Assembly (NCBI RefSeq): GCF_002105155.1
Contig: NW_019028993.1
Span: 62,001-126,000, forward strand
DNA length: 64,000 nucleotides
Direction of reading: 5' to 3'
DNA from: Lobosporangium transversale
Taxonomy: Eukaryota; Mortierellomycota; Mortierellomycetes; Mortierellales; Mortierellaceae
In this document: one piece after another, positions 21,784-34,846 of the stretch
Layout: each line of letters begins with the position of its first letter
Position numbering within the stretch: the first letter of the stretch is position 1
Notes under the pieces: model-generated
The model's input: the letters and a program-made list of their open reading frames with translations, nothing else
Databases searched by the model: none
Told to the model about the DNA's origin: nothing
Position numbers and translations under genes: made by a program

Positions 21784-23500
21784 ATGGCCAATACATTGAG
21801 TACTGCTCGAGAATCCTCGGCCACGGATACGCTTCTCACCGGATCAAAAGCCATACAGGGACAAGACAATAAAGGAAAGAATAAGAAGAGCATAAAAGAT
21901 GAGAGAGGCAGCAGTAAGGACATTGAAAAAGAGAATGAACCTCCTCTTAATGATGACACAATTCCGAAGCAGACCCAGGGAACTAAGCTTGCGCCTAGTA
22001 GCGCTGAGTCCGACAAGGAGAATTTTGCGGGCGCCAAAAAACGCAAGCGTTCACGATCAACGCGAATTGTACCGCTGAATGAATGCAATGATGAGGTTGA
22101 GGAATCGGAAAGTGAAAGCAGTGATCGCGACTCTGATGATGACTACGCGACTCATGGAAAGAAGAATAAAGTAGACTTGTCTGAGCACATCAAACGGGGC
22201 TCTTCTAGGCGTCGACACGAGCCAGAGATGTCAGAATATGGTGAGTCCTTTTAATCGTATCCATTACTACGAGATCAATGATAACTCGGAAGACTAATGC
22301 TAGGCTTCAGAAAAACAACGACTGGAGAATATCAAGAGGAACCAGGAGATGCTCCAGTTCTTGGAATTACCTACAGTCACGACAGCTATAATGACAGTTT
22401 CTATCGAAGACAAGAATGACACAAGTCTTAGTGACCAAGAAAAGCCAATAACTGCTTCTATAAGGTACTGAATGTGCGTAGTATAGCAGCCTTATTTTAT
22501 TTAAGCGAATTCTTGGTAATACTAATATCATGTTATCTTGAATAGAATACGGAAGCAGCGTGTGAAGTCAGGTACATATAAATACAACACAATGTGCTGA
22601 GACAACGGCTCTGTATCTGACAATTTATTTTTCTTTGCTATACCGAATACTATAGTTCCCAAAGTTGTACAATCAGTCAGAACTTCAAACAGATTGCGTG
22701 GACTCCCCGTGAAAAGTATTGAGGTTGGGGAAGACGACAATGTGCATCGCGAGGAATCACCAGCTGTCAAAAAAACTAATATCAAGACAGAGCACCGTAA
22801 TGAAGATGATGCTAGCGATAACGAAGAAGATGCAGCTAATCTTATGTCAGGAGATTTATTTTTTGATGAGGAGACAAGAAAGAAAGCCATTCGTGTCGAT
22901 GGCCATTACAAGGGCTGGTTGAATGAAGGCGTCATGAAGAGATATGGCTTTGAAAAATCTGCGCAGGAAGCATGGGAAGCAAATGGCGGAGGTGCATTTT
23001 CATTCAAAGACCTACAAGGGCTAGGTGATAGTACAGGAGGTGCCAAATCTAAATCATCAAAGAAACCAAAACATGACGCCAAGATGGTTGCAAAGGCCAT
23101 GTTCAAGAAAAACCCTAATGCGTTTTTCTATCGACATAACGAACCAGGCCAAGTATGCAGACGTCCATATCGCTCATGAACTATTATTAAATTGTTGCAT
23201 GCCAAATCAGTCTTCTTATTTTATTTTGTTCCGTTTGACATTCAAATACGATAGGAGCAATGGACAGGAGATTGGACAACAGAAGAAGGAGAGTTGTTTC
23301 TCAAGGTAGTAAAGGAATTTGGATGTGGTGATAAATGGGGTCTGTTTGCCAGCCACATTCCACACCGCGTGGGATATCAATGCAGCAACTACTACCGTCA
23401 GGTTGTCTTGCCTACAGGCCTGGTTTTTGACCCCAACTATGAATACACATCAAGAGGCAAACCGGTTTATTGCGGCAAGTACAACCAACGGCGCGATTAA
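21784..23500 (+). CDS. Myb/SANT-like domain nuclear protein
   Basis: Five exons (21784-22240, 22311-22464, 22546-22571, 22656-23152, 23255-23500) give 459 residues in one frame; exon 3 is only 26 nt. The N-terminal half is charged and disordered, with KRKRSRS and acidic Ser runs that look like nuclear-localisation and phospho-sites. A conserved motif YEKQRLENIKRNQEML follows. The C-terminal region has FDEETRKKAIRVDGHYKGWL and then a Myb/SANT-like helix-turn-helix built on WTTEEGELFLKVVKEFGCGDKWGLFASHIPHR and YQCSNYYRQVV. Fungal proteins with this tail are known but poorly characterised. DNA or chromatin binding in the nucleus is inferred from the domain. At the first junction the acceptor must be CTTCAG at 22310, because the nearer TAG at 22303 gives an early stop. 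Convergent with the TypA gene. Confidence 0.85.
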
Positions 23501-23799
23501 AAAAATCCATAACTGTAAATATCTATATATCTATCCTTCAATATGACTATACATTCTTAGTATATTTTCCGTTTGCAATAAAGAAGGCAAAGAGAACTCT
23601 CTTACTTTGCCTGGAATCAAAAGTGGCTGCGGTTGTTCTATTCTATGTTTTTATGTGTCTCTGAAAAATAAAAATATGTCTAGTCTAGTCTACAAATGGT
23701 GTCAAAATACTGATGTGCGGATGTGGTGCAAAAAGCACGGTGCATAAAAATAACTGCATGGGTGGGTGGGTGGTGGGGACGGGTAAAGGTATTATGCCT

Positions 23800-26232
23800 T
23801 CATTCTCTTCCTGCGCGTTGGTTTTGACGACGCCTATTGGCATCCAATTCACGCTTCCTAATCCTCAGGGAGGACTGAGTCACCTCGAGAACCTCATCTG
23901 CTGCAAGATAGGAAATCATCGACTCCAAACTCATTTCAACCGGTGGGCGCAGGATGATATTGTCATCTTTGGCAACTGTGCGGATGTTTGTCACCTGTTT
24001 TGCGCGGGTAGGGTTCACTTCCAGATCGCCAGCACGGGAAGACTCTCCAATGACCATACCAGCGTAAACCTTGTCGCCCGGACGAATGAACAGCTTACCG
24101 CGAGGTTCGATCAAATTAAGAGCATAGGAGGTAGCTGCTCCAACAGTTCCCATGGCGACTAAACTTCCTTTGCGAGATCTTTCAAGGCCGCCTTTATAGG
24201 GCATATAGCCCAAGAAAGTATGGTTCAATGTCCCATCTCCACTCGTGTCATTCTTAAATTCTGAAGCATATCCCAATAATCCACGAGTCGGGCACTCAAA
24301 GATAATACGAGTCTTGTCTCCGTTTTCCTCGAAGCTCTTGAGCTCAGCCTTGCGTTTACTTAGCTTCTCAATGATAGTTCCAGTGTACTGATTACCAACA
24401 TCAATAGTGACTTCTTCGATCGGCTCCAGACGCTCTCCATTCTCTTCTTTGTACACAACACGAGGAGGCGACACGCTGAGTTCGAATCCTTCGCGACGCA
24501 TAGTTTCGATCAAAACTCCAAGCTGCAACTCTCCACGTCCACGGACCTCAAAGGCTTCTTTGTTTTCTGACTCCACAACCTGGAGAGCGACATTAGTCTC
24601 TGCTTCCTTCATCAGACGATCGCGGATCATGTTGGAAGTCAAACTCTTGCCTTCCTCTCCAGCGTAGGGCGAATCATTGACAGAAAACTTCATGACAATG
24701 GTGGGAGGATCGATAGGATTGGACTATAATTAAGTGTATAAAAAATTAAAGGTTAGCAGGCACCAAATGCGATTGTTCTCAAAAAAGAAATCGTAGCAAG
24801 ATCTTACAGGAAGTGGCTCAGTGACACTAAGGTCACAGAGAGTCGAGTTGACTGTTGCATTAGCGACTCCTGTAAGTGTAACAATGTCACCCGCACCAGC
24901 CTCGTTCACAGGGATCATCTCCAATCCACGACGAACAAAGATCTTGGTACAACGTCCAGATTCAGTCTGTTTTCCTTCGCGATCCAAGGCTTGCATCTTA
25001 TCACCAATCTTGATAGTGCCTCCAGTGATCTTCCCGAGGAAGCACTTTCCAAGGTAAGGATTGCTGTCGATTTGGGTGACAAGCATCTTAAAAGTATCAG
25101 AACGGTCAACCTTTGGTGCAGGAACGTGATCGACGATCAAATCCAACAGAGGCCTCATGCTTTCACGGGCCTCATTCATGCCGCGTGTGGCCCAGCCTTC
25201 CTTTGCGGAAGCATACACAATAGGGTAATCCATTTGCTCGTCAGAAGCACCCAGTGAGCTAAACAAATCCAGCAGTAATCCGTCGACTTCGTCTACGCGC
25301 GAGGTTGGGCGATCAACTTTATTGAGGACGACAAGCGGACGAAGGCCAGTTGACAAGGCCTTATTCAGGACAAACTTAGTCTGCGTCATTGGCCCCTCAC
25401 TAGCATCTTTGATTAAGATTCAATATTAGATTTGGCAATAGAAACACTTAAAGCTTTATATCTTCATAGATACTTACCAACAATCAACGCAACGCCATCA
25501 ACCATTGACAGAATGCGTTCTACTTCGCCGCCAAAGTCAGCATGTCCGGGCGTATCTACATTATCGGGGTAAATTGTAAGTAAACCAAAATCGACATTCG
25601 AAAAAGCGTCTTTGCTTAATAGAAACCAGCCCATATGTTCAATAGCAACATAACATACCGACAATGTTGATCTTGATAGGCCTGCCGTCTGCAGTATTAT
25701 AGACAACAGATGTGACTTTAGAGAGGATGGTAATACCTCTTTCTTTCTCAAGTGTGTTGGAATCCATGACACGGGTTGATCCAAGTGCTTCTCCTGACTG
25801 TGCTAACAATTTGTCGACAAGCGAAGTCTTTCCATGGTCGACATGAGCTAAGCGAATAAGTCCCATCAGCACACATATTTATAAAAGAGACAAGATACTC
25901 AAGGCTATTACTTTAATCTTACCAATGATAGCAATGTTGCGGATATTTTCTACAGGCATCATGTCTTCAACAGTCAATGATGGGGTGGCTAGTTCCTCCT
26001 GAGAAGCCTCTGTGACATAGCAACGACGAAGGAACTGTGAACTTGTAGTAGCTGTTCTCCAAAGCTGCGCTTTTGATAAAAGTATTCCTGCATGAGGCGT
26101 CTGTGCCTTGACCGGAATAGTCATAACATTTCTCAACAATGGTCTTGAAGCTGAGGCCCCTGTAGTGATGAATGGCCTAGCGAAGGGTAACTTCACCGTT
26201 GCAGTCCTGAGAGAAGGTCGAATGGCAAACAT
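23800..26232 (-). CDS. TypA/BipA-family translational GTPase, probably mitochondrial
   Basis: Five exons on minus (26232-25923, 25847-25659, 25555-25478, 25406-24808, 24723-23800) join in frame to 699 residues. The spliced protein restores all G motifs: AHVDHGKTS (G1), [10 protein letters not shown] (G3), NKVDRPTSR (G4) and SAKEGW (G5). Elongation-factor domains II, III and V follow, and the TypA/BipA C-terminal domain ([53 protein letters not shown]). About 100 basic, Ser/Thr-rich residues precede the GTPase and look like a mitochondrial presequence, so a role on mitochondrial ribosomes is inferred; bacterial BipA acts in ribosome assembly and stress. I use ATG 26232. An upstream TTG extension is unsupported. 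Confidence 0.92.
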
Positions 26233-26480
26233 GTTCTTGATTAGTACAGAGTAACCGGACAAGTCGATCAGTTTGCTAATTTTGAATCAGATTCTCGGAA
26301 GAAGTTTATATTCAAAGCCACATTCTCGCCACCAACACTGCTTGTTTCATCTTTTTAAGGTTTGAGTTTTAGAATCTGTCAGGGGTACAAACAAACAAAT
26401 CAAAATTGCAATTAACCCGCCACTGCTGTGTCAACTGTATGCGCAATCACTTGGTCATTCAAACTTAAGATTCTATGGCA

Positions 26481-26488
26481 TATATAAA
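26481..26488 (+). promoter_or_regulatory. TATA box of membrane-family copy 5
   Basis: TATATAAA 286 bp upstream of the ATG at 26774, followed by a long CT-rich leader (about 26510-26770). It lies in the 541-bp divergent promoter shared with the TypA gene. Confidence 0.5.
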
Positions 26489-26773
26489 CTAGCGAGGTTT
26501 AAGATAGATCCCCATCCTTCTTTCCTCACCCTCGTTTTCCTCTATCATTTTCCTCACTCGTTTCTCTCCCCTCTTTTCTAGAATTCCTCTAGTTGTAAAT
26601 ATCTAATAGTCGCTACGACATCCATAACACCCGTATTTTAATTTCTTCTCCTCTTAAAACAAATTGCTTTACACTCACTCTGTACATTTTCATCATACGT
26701 TATTTACCTTAACCCTGACCCTCTCACCATTGACGACATATTCACTTTCCTTCACCCCGAAACTTTCTTTATC

Positions 26774-28483
26774 ATGTTCGTGGCTTGGTCATTTCTCGGG
26801 CTCAACATCATCTTGGCCTTATTCCAAGCCTTACTTGTCAGTGCCGTTGGTGCCATCCTCGCCATTTATTCCAAATATGGCGATGAATACGCCAACAGCA
26901 TTCGTTGGGTTCGCCAAGGCGGATACTTTGAAATGTATAACACACTTGTCAACTCTCGCAACAGTATTCCTCGTTCAACAAAGCTCATACTCATTATAAC
27001 GATAGTTGTGAGTATTATTGCAAGTCTTTCCGATATTGGAGCCATCTACTTCATCGAACCATCAGAGGCACCAAGTCGAACAACATTTATAATCGTTAAA
27101 ACTACTCAATACGTGGTTAATTCTGGTCAGTACATACTCAGTGGCTGGAATACAGCAACCCGTGGCCGCTCAGACATTGTGGATGCCATAAAGCATATGA
27201 TAAACGATACAGCAAATATCCCTGGCTATGTGCCTGGGCTCGTCTACACCCCAAGGACTACCAAATACGAGATTGGATGCGATAAAATCGCGTTTCAGAT
27301 GTGGGATGGTGATGTCATATTGAATACACATCAAGATAGCTGCGCCACAGCCAACTTTACTATGGATGGAATAGTTGTAAGAGACTATTCAAAGATGACC
27401 GTCATACGCGAGTCCAGTAGCCGAATAAGCATTTCTGTACTTGGGCAATCTCCCATTTTTTTTACAGAAATGATCTCAACTACATCAATGACCATCTTTG
27501 GAGAGGAATGTGGGTTGTTGGAAGCGTACACGAACTCAGATATGCTTGCGGATGGAATTTCCTCTTTACCGGTAACTCAAGCTACCAAGTGTATCCTTCC
27601 GACTGGCGAAATAATTGTGATATCATCAACAGCAATACGTTTTTTCGTGGCGGACCCCCAACTTATTAACATCACAACTTCCACCCTCTTTCACGAGGAA
27701 AATGAGCTAGTTAAAGCAATGGAAACAACTGTCATGAAGGAGTCATTCACAAAGAATTCGACCTTACTTGTCGAGCTCAGGGCTGGCGACTCATCTCTGG
27801 ATGCATCAGGCTGTTTCTCAAATTGGAACACTGAGACAAATTCGACCAACCTGGCATGTATGTATATCAATTTCAAATACATCATCACCAAGGCCCAAAA
27901 GCCCGATAAAATTATTGCAGCTGCACGTGGAAATGCTCCATGGCCAAAGCCAGTGGGATATAGTTCGGTAATGGCCATTCAGCATCTTCCGACAATCACG
28001 TATAAGGAACCAAAGCATCTTTCCATCGCTGGCGCGAAGGATGCAACGAAATCAGTAGCTGATTATGTGGCATCATTGGGGCAGAACTTTTTCGTCGATT
28101 TTGCTCAGCGACAACTTTTAGTTCTGTACGATTCTTCAGAGTACGAAAAAGGCTTCGATATTCCTGATTGGTTGGCGATCGGAGCTTTGTGTACTATGGT
28201 AGTCTGTGCTATATTTTATGTCTCTACCCAGTATTTCTTGGATCCACGATACACTGGCTCGCTCTACAAAGTCATGTCGATTCACCTGGCAGACAAATAC
28301 AACAGCTACGCCCAAATGATTCGATGGTCCAAAGTTTACTCTATGCAGCTTGACGAGTTTTCGAATGCGGCATCCAATGATGATGAGCACCAAACCAAAT
28401 ACAACAACAAATCCGATGATGTCGAATATCAAACTAAATACACCAACAAATCCGATACTTCACTCAATCGCGGAATGTGGTGA
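26774..28483 (+). CDS. 3-TM ectodomain membrane protein family, copy 5 (intact)
   Basis: 569-residue intact family member and the only one on the plus strand. TM1 is at about 6-29 (FLGLNIILALFQALLVSAVG). The signature loop YGDEYANSIRWVRQGGYFEM comes next, then TM2 at about 66-88 and YFIEPSEAPSR. The ectodomain (about 95-460) has SGWNTATRG, YTPRTTKYEIGCDK, KCILPTGE, HEENELVKAM, QHLPTI and YVASLGQNFFVDF, several conserved cysteines and multiple N-glycosylation sequons. TM3 is at about 463-486 (DIPDWLAIGALCTMVVCAIF), then YFLDPRYTGSLYKVMSI. The C-terminus has two degenerate copies of a short repeat around YQTKYTNKSD. It is clearly diverged from copy 4, so selection seems to preserve fold and tail rather than ectodomain sequence. 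A CT-rich leader and TATA box suggest a promoter in good order. Function unknown. Confidence 0.84.
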   Translation: MFVAWSFLGLNIILALFQALLVSAVGAILAIYSKYGDEYANSIRWVRQGGYFEMYNTLVNSRNSIPRSTKLILIITIVVSIIASLSDIGAIYFIEPSEAPSRTTFIIVKTTQYVVNSGQYILSGWNTATRGRSDIVDAIKHMINDTANIPGYVPGLVYTPRTTKYEIGCDKIAFQMWDGDVILNTHQDSCATANFTMDGIVVRDYSKMTVIRESSSRISISVLGQSPIFFTEMISTTSMTIFGEECGLLEAYTNSDMLADGISSLPVTQATKCILPTGEIIVISSTAIRFFVADPQLINITTSTLFHEENELVKAMETTVMKESFTKNSTLLVELRAGDSSLDASGCFSNWNTETNSTNLACMYINFKYIITKAQKPDKIIAAARGNAPWPKPVGYSSVMAIQHLPTITYKEPKHLSIAGAKDATKSVADYVASLGQNFFVDFAQRQLLVLYDSSEYEKGFDIPDWLAIGALCTMVVCAIFYVSTQYFLDPRYTGSLYKVMSIHLADKYNSYAQMIRWSKVYSMQLDEFSNAASNDDEHQTKYNNKSDDVEYQTKYTNKSDTSLNRGMW

Positions 28484-29687
28484 ATCTTGAGTATATATCC
28501 TTCCCTAACAGTAGCTTCATCATCTTAATGTATATATATAGACTTATACCCATCATTAAAACAACTATTTTTTATTTAAAGTAATGAAATGATGAAAAAC
28601 AAGACTTCTTTCCTTCTACTTGATGATTGTGCATTGGGTCTCGGAGGTTTATTTTACCTAAGACTCATAATCAAGTCGTTTTATTAAACATAGTCAAATG
28701 GTGCTCTAACCTCCTTCATTCGTCGTCTTCCTCAACTTATTAATATACACATTAGCACACAAAAATGAGTCTAGATCACCTATCGATTAGCTTTTCTCTT
28801 ATATCTCTTATATCTTAGGAATCATCTATGTAGGCACTGATCGAAGTTGATACAAATAAAGCTCCCAATCCTACCTACGCGACTATTGTGTATGGGTATT
28901 TCAGCTAGATTCCTTATTGAATTAACTTTTAATTTTACTTTTCTTTTTCTTTTTATTTCTAGCTAGCCATGGATTCAGCTTTTATCTATTAACTTGGTAC
29001 TATATGGTCACACACCGTATCTCCTACAAAGGCTAATACTTAAATCATAAAAATGGACCACTGCTGGTCGCTATCCAATGTTAAAATCAAGAATTCCATA
29101 TGATTTTAAGCGCCTTAGGGATAAAGCTTGCTCTACAAAACTAGTATCATGGTGTCTGAAGAGTATCAGCTTCGATATAAGCGATCTAAATGAAAGATAA
29201 AGCAAAGGATTGATTCGATTTTCGCCTCTAAAAAATGAGTCCATGACTAGCTTGAAATAAAAAAAAAAAAAAAAAAAGTTGCTAATAAGGAGTCAAGCTG
29301 AAAAGAACTATATGCAACAAACACGTAAATGGAGGTGGGGGCTTTACTTGTAGCACGTATGATCAATGTCTACATAAAGAATGCCTAGCTGATGGATGGT
29401 ATTGGCTCATTTTTGCGTGTTAGTGTACATTACTGTCATAGATACCGTTCATGTTGTCTTTTATTGACTTGGTTCTTTTATTTTTCGCCATAATTTTATC
29501 CGCCAGCTACTAGATTCCGATAACACAGTTGACATCTCACGAATACGGTTAAATATTATTTATTAGGTATATCAACATGAACGGATTAGGGCGAGAATGG
29601 ACTAGATCAAAGGCGATTTAAACAAAGAATGGACGCGCTCCAAAGGCAGAAAAGTAAAGTTATCATCCTCTCGCGCTGATAATGAGG
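28484..29687. other. intergenic, no gene recognised
   Basis: 3' ends of two convergent genes (copy 5 and peptide 2) and AT-rich DNA with an A tract at about 29260-29277. Nothing else seen. Confidence 0.45.
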
Positions 29688-29909
29688 CTAAGGGGCCTTG
29701 CGACACTTATTAATACAGGTCATATATTCTCTGTTGGCACGGCTTTGGCATATATGCTTTGCTGAGCGTGGAACGCCTCTACATTCGTAACGCGTGCATG
29801 CGCATCCTCTTTTCTCAAGGACCTCAATCTCGGCCGGAGCAGTGCGGATAGAGGCGGACATGGCTGAGGACGCAAGAGCAAAGATAACAAGAGCGGTGGA
29901 GATCTTCAT
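29688..29909 (-). CDS. small secreted six-cysteine peptide, Kex2-processed (peptide 2)
   Basis: 73-residue precursor with a signal peptide (KISTALVIFALASSAMSA, about residues 2-19). A short propeptide ends in the Kex2 site LEKR, and the mature peptide is 39 residues. Six cysteines are spaced C-x-C-x4-C-x10-C-x10-C-x3-C, essentially the framework of peptide 1 at 18.1 kb although other residues differ. The mature peptide is strongly basic (many Arg and Lys), more so than peptide 1. It should be secreted. Antimicrobial, toxin-like, signalling or host-effector roles are possible, and none is shown. TATAAAAG lies 135 bp upstream on the coding strand. No intron. Confidence 0.8.
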   Translation of the reverse strand: MKISTALVIFALASSAMSASIRTAPAEIEVLEKRGCACTRYECRGVPRSAKHICQSRANREYMTCINKCRKAP

Positions 29910-31651
29910 GGTAGGTCAGCGACTTCGATATATTGTGGTTAGGTTATAAGGGGTAGGGACAGTGAGATTTCGGTTTAGGGCTGTAGTAGTATTTGGCTGC
30001 TTTAAGTGTTTTTGAGGATGAAAAGTAAAGGAATGTGATGCGCTCTTTTATAAAGATTTTTTTTGAAAAAGAGAGAGAGAGAAAAAGAGAGACCTAACAA
30101 GTGTAGATGAGGCGGAATGATTCTGTCCGAGCGCCGAATTGTCGATATGGTTTCCTCTGTAGGGAATACAATATGGTGCATGACAAGTGATAGATGTTTG
30201 TATCATAACTTGGTCTGTAGCTCACTCAACCTAGGCTTATTGCTTGAAGATCACATTTTGTTTAACATAGTTGGCTAGGTCAGGGGCAGTTTGTCAGTGA
30301 TTATTTAAAAAATACGAAAGAAAAAACAATGTTACAACCAGCGGTAATAACCGTTTCTTTAAATTCTATTATAAAGAATATTTTAGTTGTAATCACTAAC
30401 CTACAACTATCAACGTTTAGTTTTTCTACTGACACCAATCAAAGTCGATGAAGCATTGTTTTTCAGTTCCTGGCATGTGGAGCGTAACTGTAATAACATT
30501 CAGTTATTAATATCGCCTTGGGACAAAAAAAAAAAAAAGTATTCACCGACAATAACAATGTATAGGCCGATCATTCTTTACAAACAGGACTTTGATCGTT
30601 ATCGCTTTATGACATTGTTTTTGCGTACTCGGTAGGAGTACTTGTTTCACCTAGACATGTTCAAAAGACAATGGAGCCCCGAATACATTGCCGCCGCCCT
30701 CAGTAACTTTTATGCAAATGCTAATACACATGAAGGTTAATCCTATGGAATTCCAGGGCACTCAAAGCAATCAATGCTGAGCCTGGCTCAAGAAACGAAA
30801 GCATACACACACACACACAAAAACAAGTCATTTTAAGCCTACGAATTCAACATCTTAGCAACAAAACAAGGGCTGAGAGTCGAGACATTCGAGCCAATTG
30901 ATCACGAAATACGTGACAATAAAAATACTAAGAGGACTGATATTTGTTTTTTTCACTTAGATATTTATGGATCGAAGGAGTATGTGGACTAAATAAGAGA
31001 CTCGCATAAAAAAACGGGGAACCCATCTTAATGCATTTATAATGATTAGGACACCTGTTTCTCTCCTAAGTGAATAAAAGTTGCGATTGAAAAAGAGAAC
31101 ATGACAAAGTCTTTTTGTGAAAGATTAATGGCAAGTTGAACAGCCGATAGAAAGAATAAGGAGAGTTGAGGATAGTCAGAATGATAGAAAAAACTTTTTT
31201 GTCGGACTGAGATTGTTTGATATAGTATAGTATAGTATGGTTCGGTTTGGTTGGATAGTAATGATGTATAAACGAAAGAGTATATAAATGTTTTTTTTTT
31301 TTTTTTTTTTTTTGCTGTTGAGTATCGTGAGGATAAGAAATAAAGTGAGCGCTTGGCCATCTTTTATAGGAAATGGCGAATGAAGCTCTCATAACAATCC
31401 ACTGTCTCGGCTTCACTATGGCGATCTCTTGGCCTCAAGAGGTGCGGGCAAAATTTTTTGAGACATTAGTAGATCAGTGCATGCATTTCCAAGCCAAAAC
31501 ATTTAAAGCGACTTGACCAAAAATGGCCATGAAAGGAGCTCTATTAGGTTCGAATGTTTAGTGACCCCATTATTTGTAAATAAATACATGTAGATCACAT
31601 TATTTCACACCCCAGTTTTCTATATTTTTTATTTTACTTTACTTCTATTTA

Positions 31652-31685
<34 letters not shown>

Positions 31686-32014
31686 TGCTTAGGCTAAAAG
31701 CACTAGATCAGGTATGCTATAGGAAATACCAGGGTACTTTTGATATACAGTTCCCTGACCCTCATTGTTGCATTGTACTTACAATCATCCCCCCTGATTC
31801 TAGACTCTATTGTTTTCCAGACAGAATGGATCATGAGTAATATGGGCCTTCATATTTATTTGAAAATTTACAAAAAAATACAACTAGAATGTATAGGATA
31901 CGAACATGATCAAGAGTAGTGTTTAATACAATAAATAGAGATGAAGTAGCAATAAATGTTGATAAGCAATTAAAGTATGTCTCGAATGCTTTTTTTATTT
32001 TTTTATTTTTTTTT
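29910..32014. other. intergenic, no gene recognised
   Basis: Promoter of peptide 2 on the left. Then AT-rich DNA with a (CA)n run at about 30806-30820, a T tract at about 31291-31313 and a (TA)n(TG)n microsatellite at about 31651-31684. Short Lys/Phe-rich ORFs result from the homopolymers. Confidence 0.45.
30045..30052 (-). promoter_or_regulatory. TATA box of secreted peptide 2
   Basis: TATAAAAG on the minus strand, 135 bp upstream of the ATG at 29909. Identical to the box of peptide 1. Confidence 0.55.
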
Positions 32015-33984
<1,970 letters not shown>

Positions 33985-34096
33985 ATTGACTGTTGCTTAT
34001 ATGCTATGTTGTTCGTTTAGTGAGAGTGTGGGAGCACGATGAAGCCAATGGACGGGTGGTCTTTAAATGAAGTCAATGACTTTAATGGTTGAATGC

Positions 34097-34127
<31 letters not shown>

Positions 34128-34246
34128 GTTATGAAAGTGGCTTGAGTGACTGCCCCTGCTTGACAAGTTTTTTTTTTTTTTTTATAAAAAAGAACATCCC
34201 CAAGACCAATTATTGAGAAACCAACTTTACACTTGCCAGGAATACC

Positions 34247-34811
34247 ATGGATTCAGTGAAAACACAACCTATCGAAGCCTCAGCAGAACCCGCGCCCTCC
34301 GAAGTAGTAGAGGCCCTAGAACTCACCCCCTCTGGAAAGCCCAAAAAACGCTTTGTTGGCAAGGCTAGAAAACAGCAACAGCAGCAGCAAGCAGCAAACG
34401 ATTCCTCCGACCTAACTATTGAAGATTCCGTTGTGGCAATTAGAGATGGTAAGGGCCGGAAAATCGTCCTTCTACAGGAGCTAGGCTACCACCGCAATCT
34501 GTAGACTGCTGATAATATTCAATAATAATGACACATTCATTGGCAACCCATTTATTGAACAATAGCATCAAAGAGTGCAGGATCTAGTAGATCCCGAGTT
34601 GCTAACCAAGTTCCGGATGAGATTTTGAACGATACAAAGCTCAACCTTGCGATTGAGCAACTCCCATCCAACTATGGTTTTGAAATCCATAAGACTGTAT
34701 GGAGTGTACGTAAAGCTGGAGCTAAGAAAGGTAAAAATCTTTGAGCGAACATGGTTATGATCAATAACAAATATCATTCACTGCGCAGAACATAAATGGT
34801 AACTAAATTTA

Positions 34812-34846
<35 letters not shown>

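Noticed and set aside
22301-22303. TAG as acceptor of intron 1 in the Myb/SANT gene
   Set aside because: It leads to a stop within about 35 codons. The CTTCAG acceptor at 22310 keeps the frame and a conserved motif.
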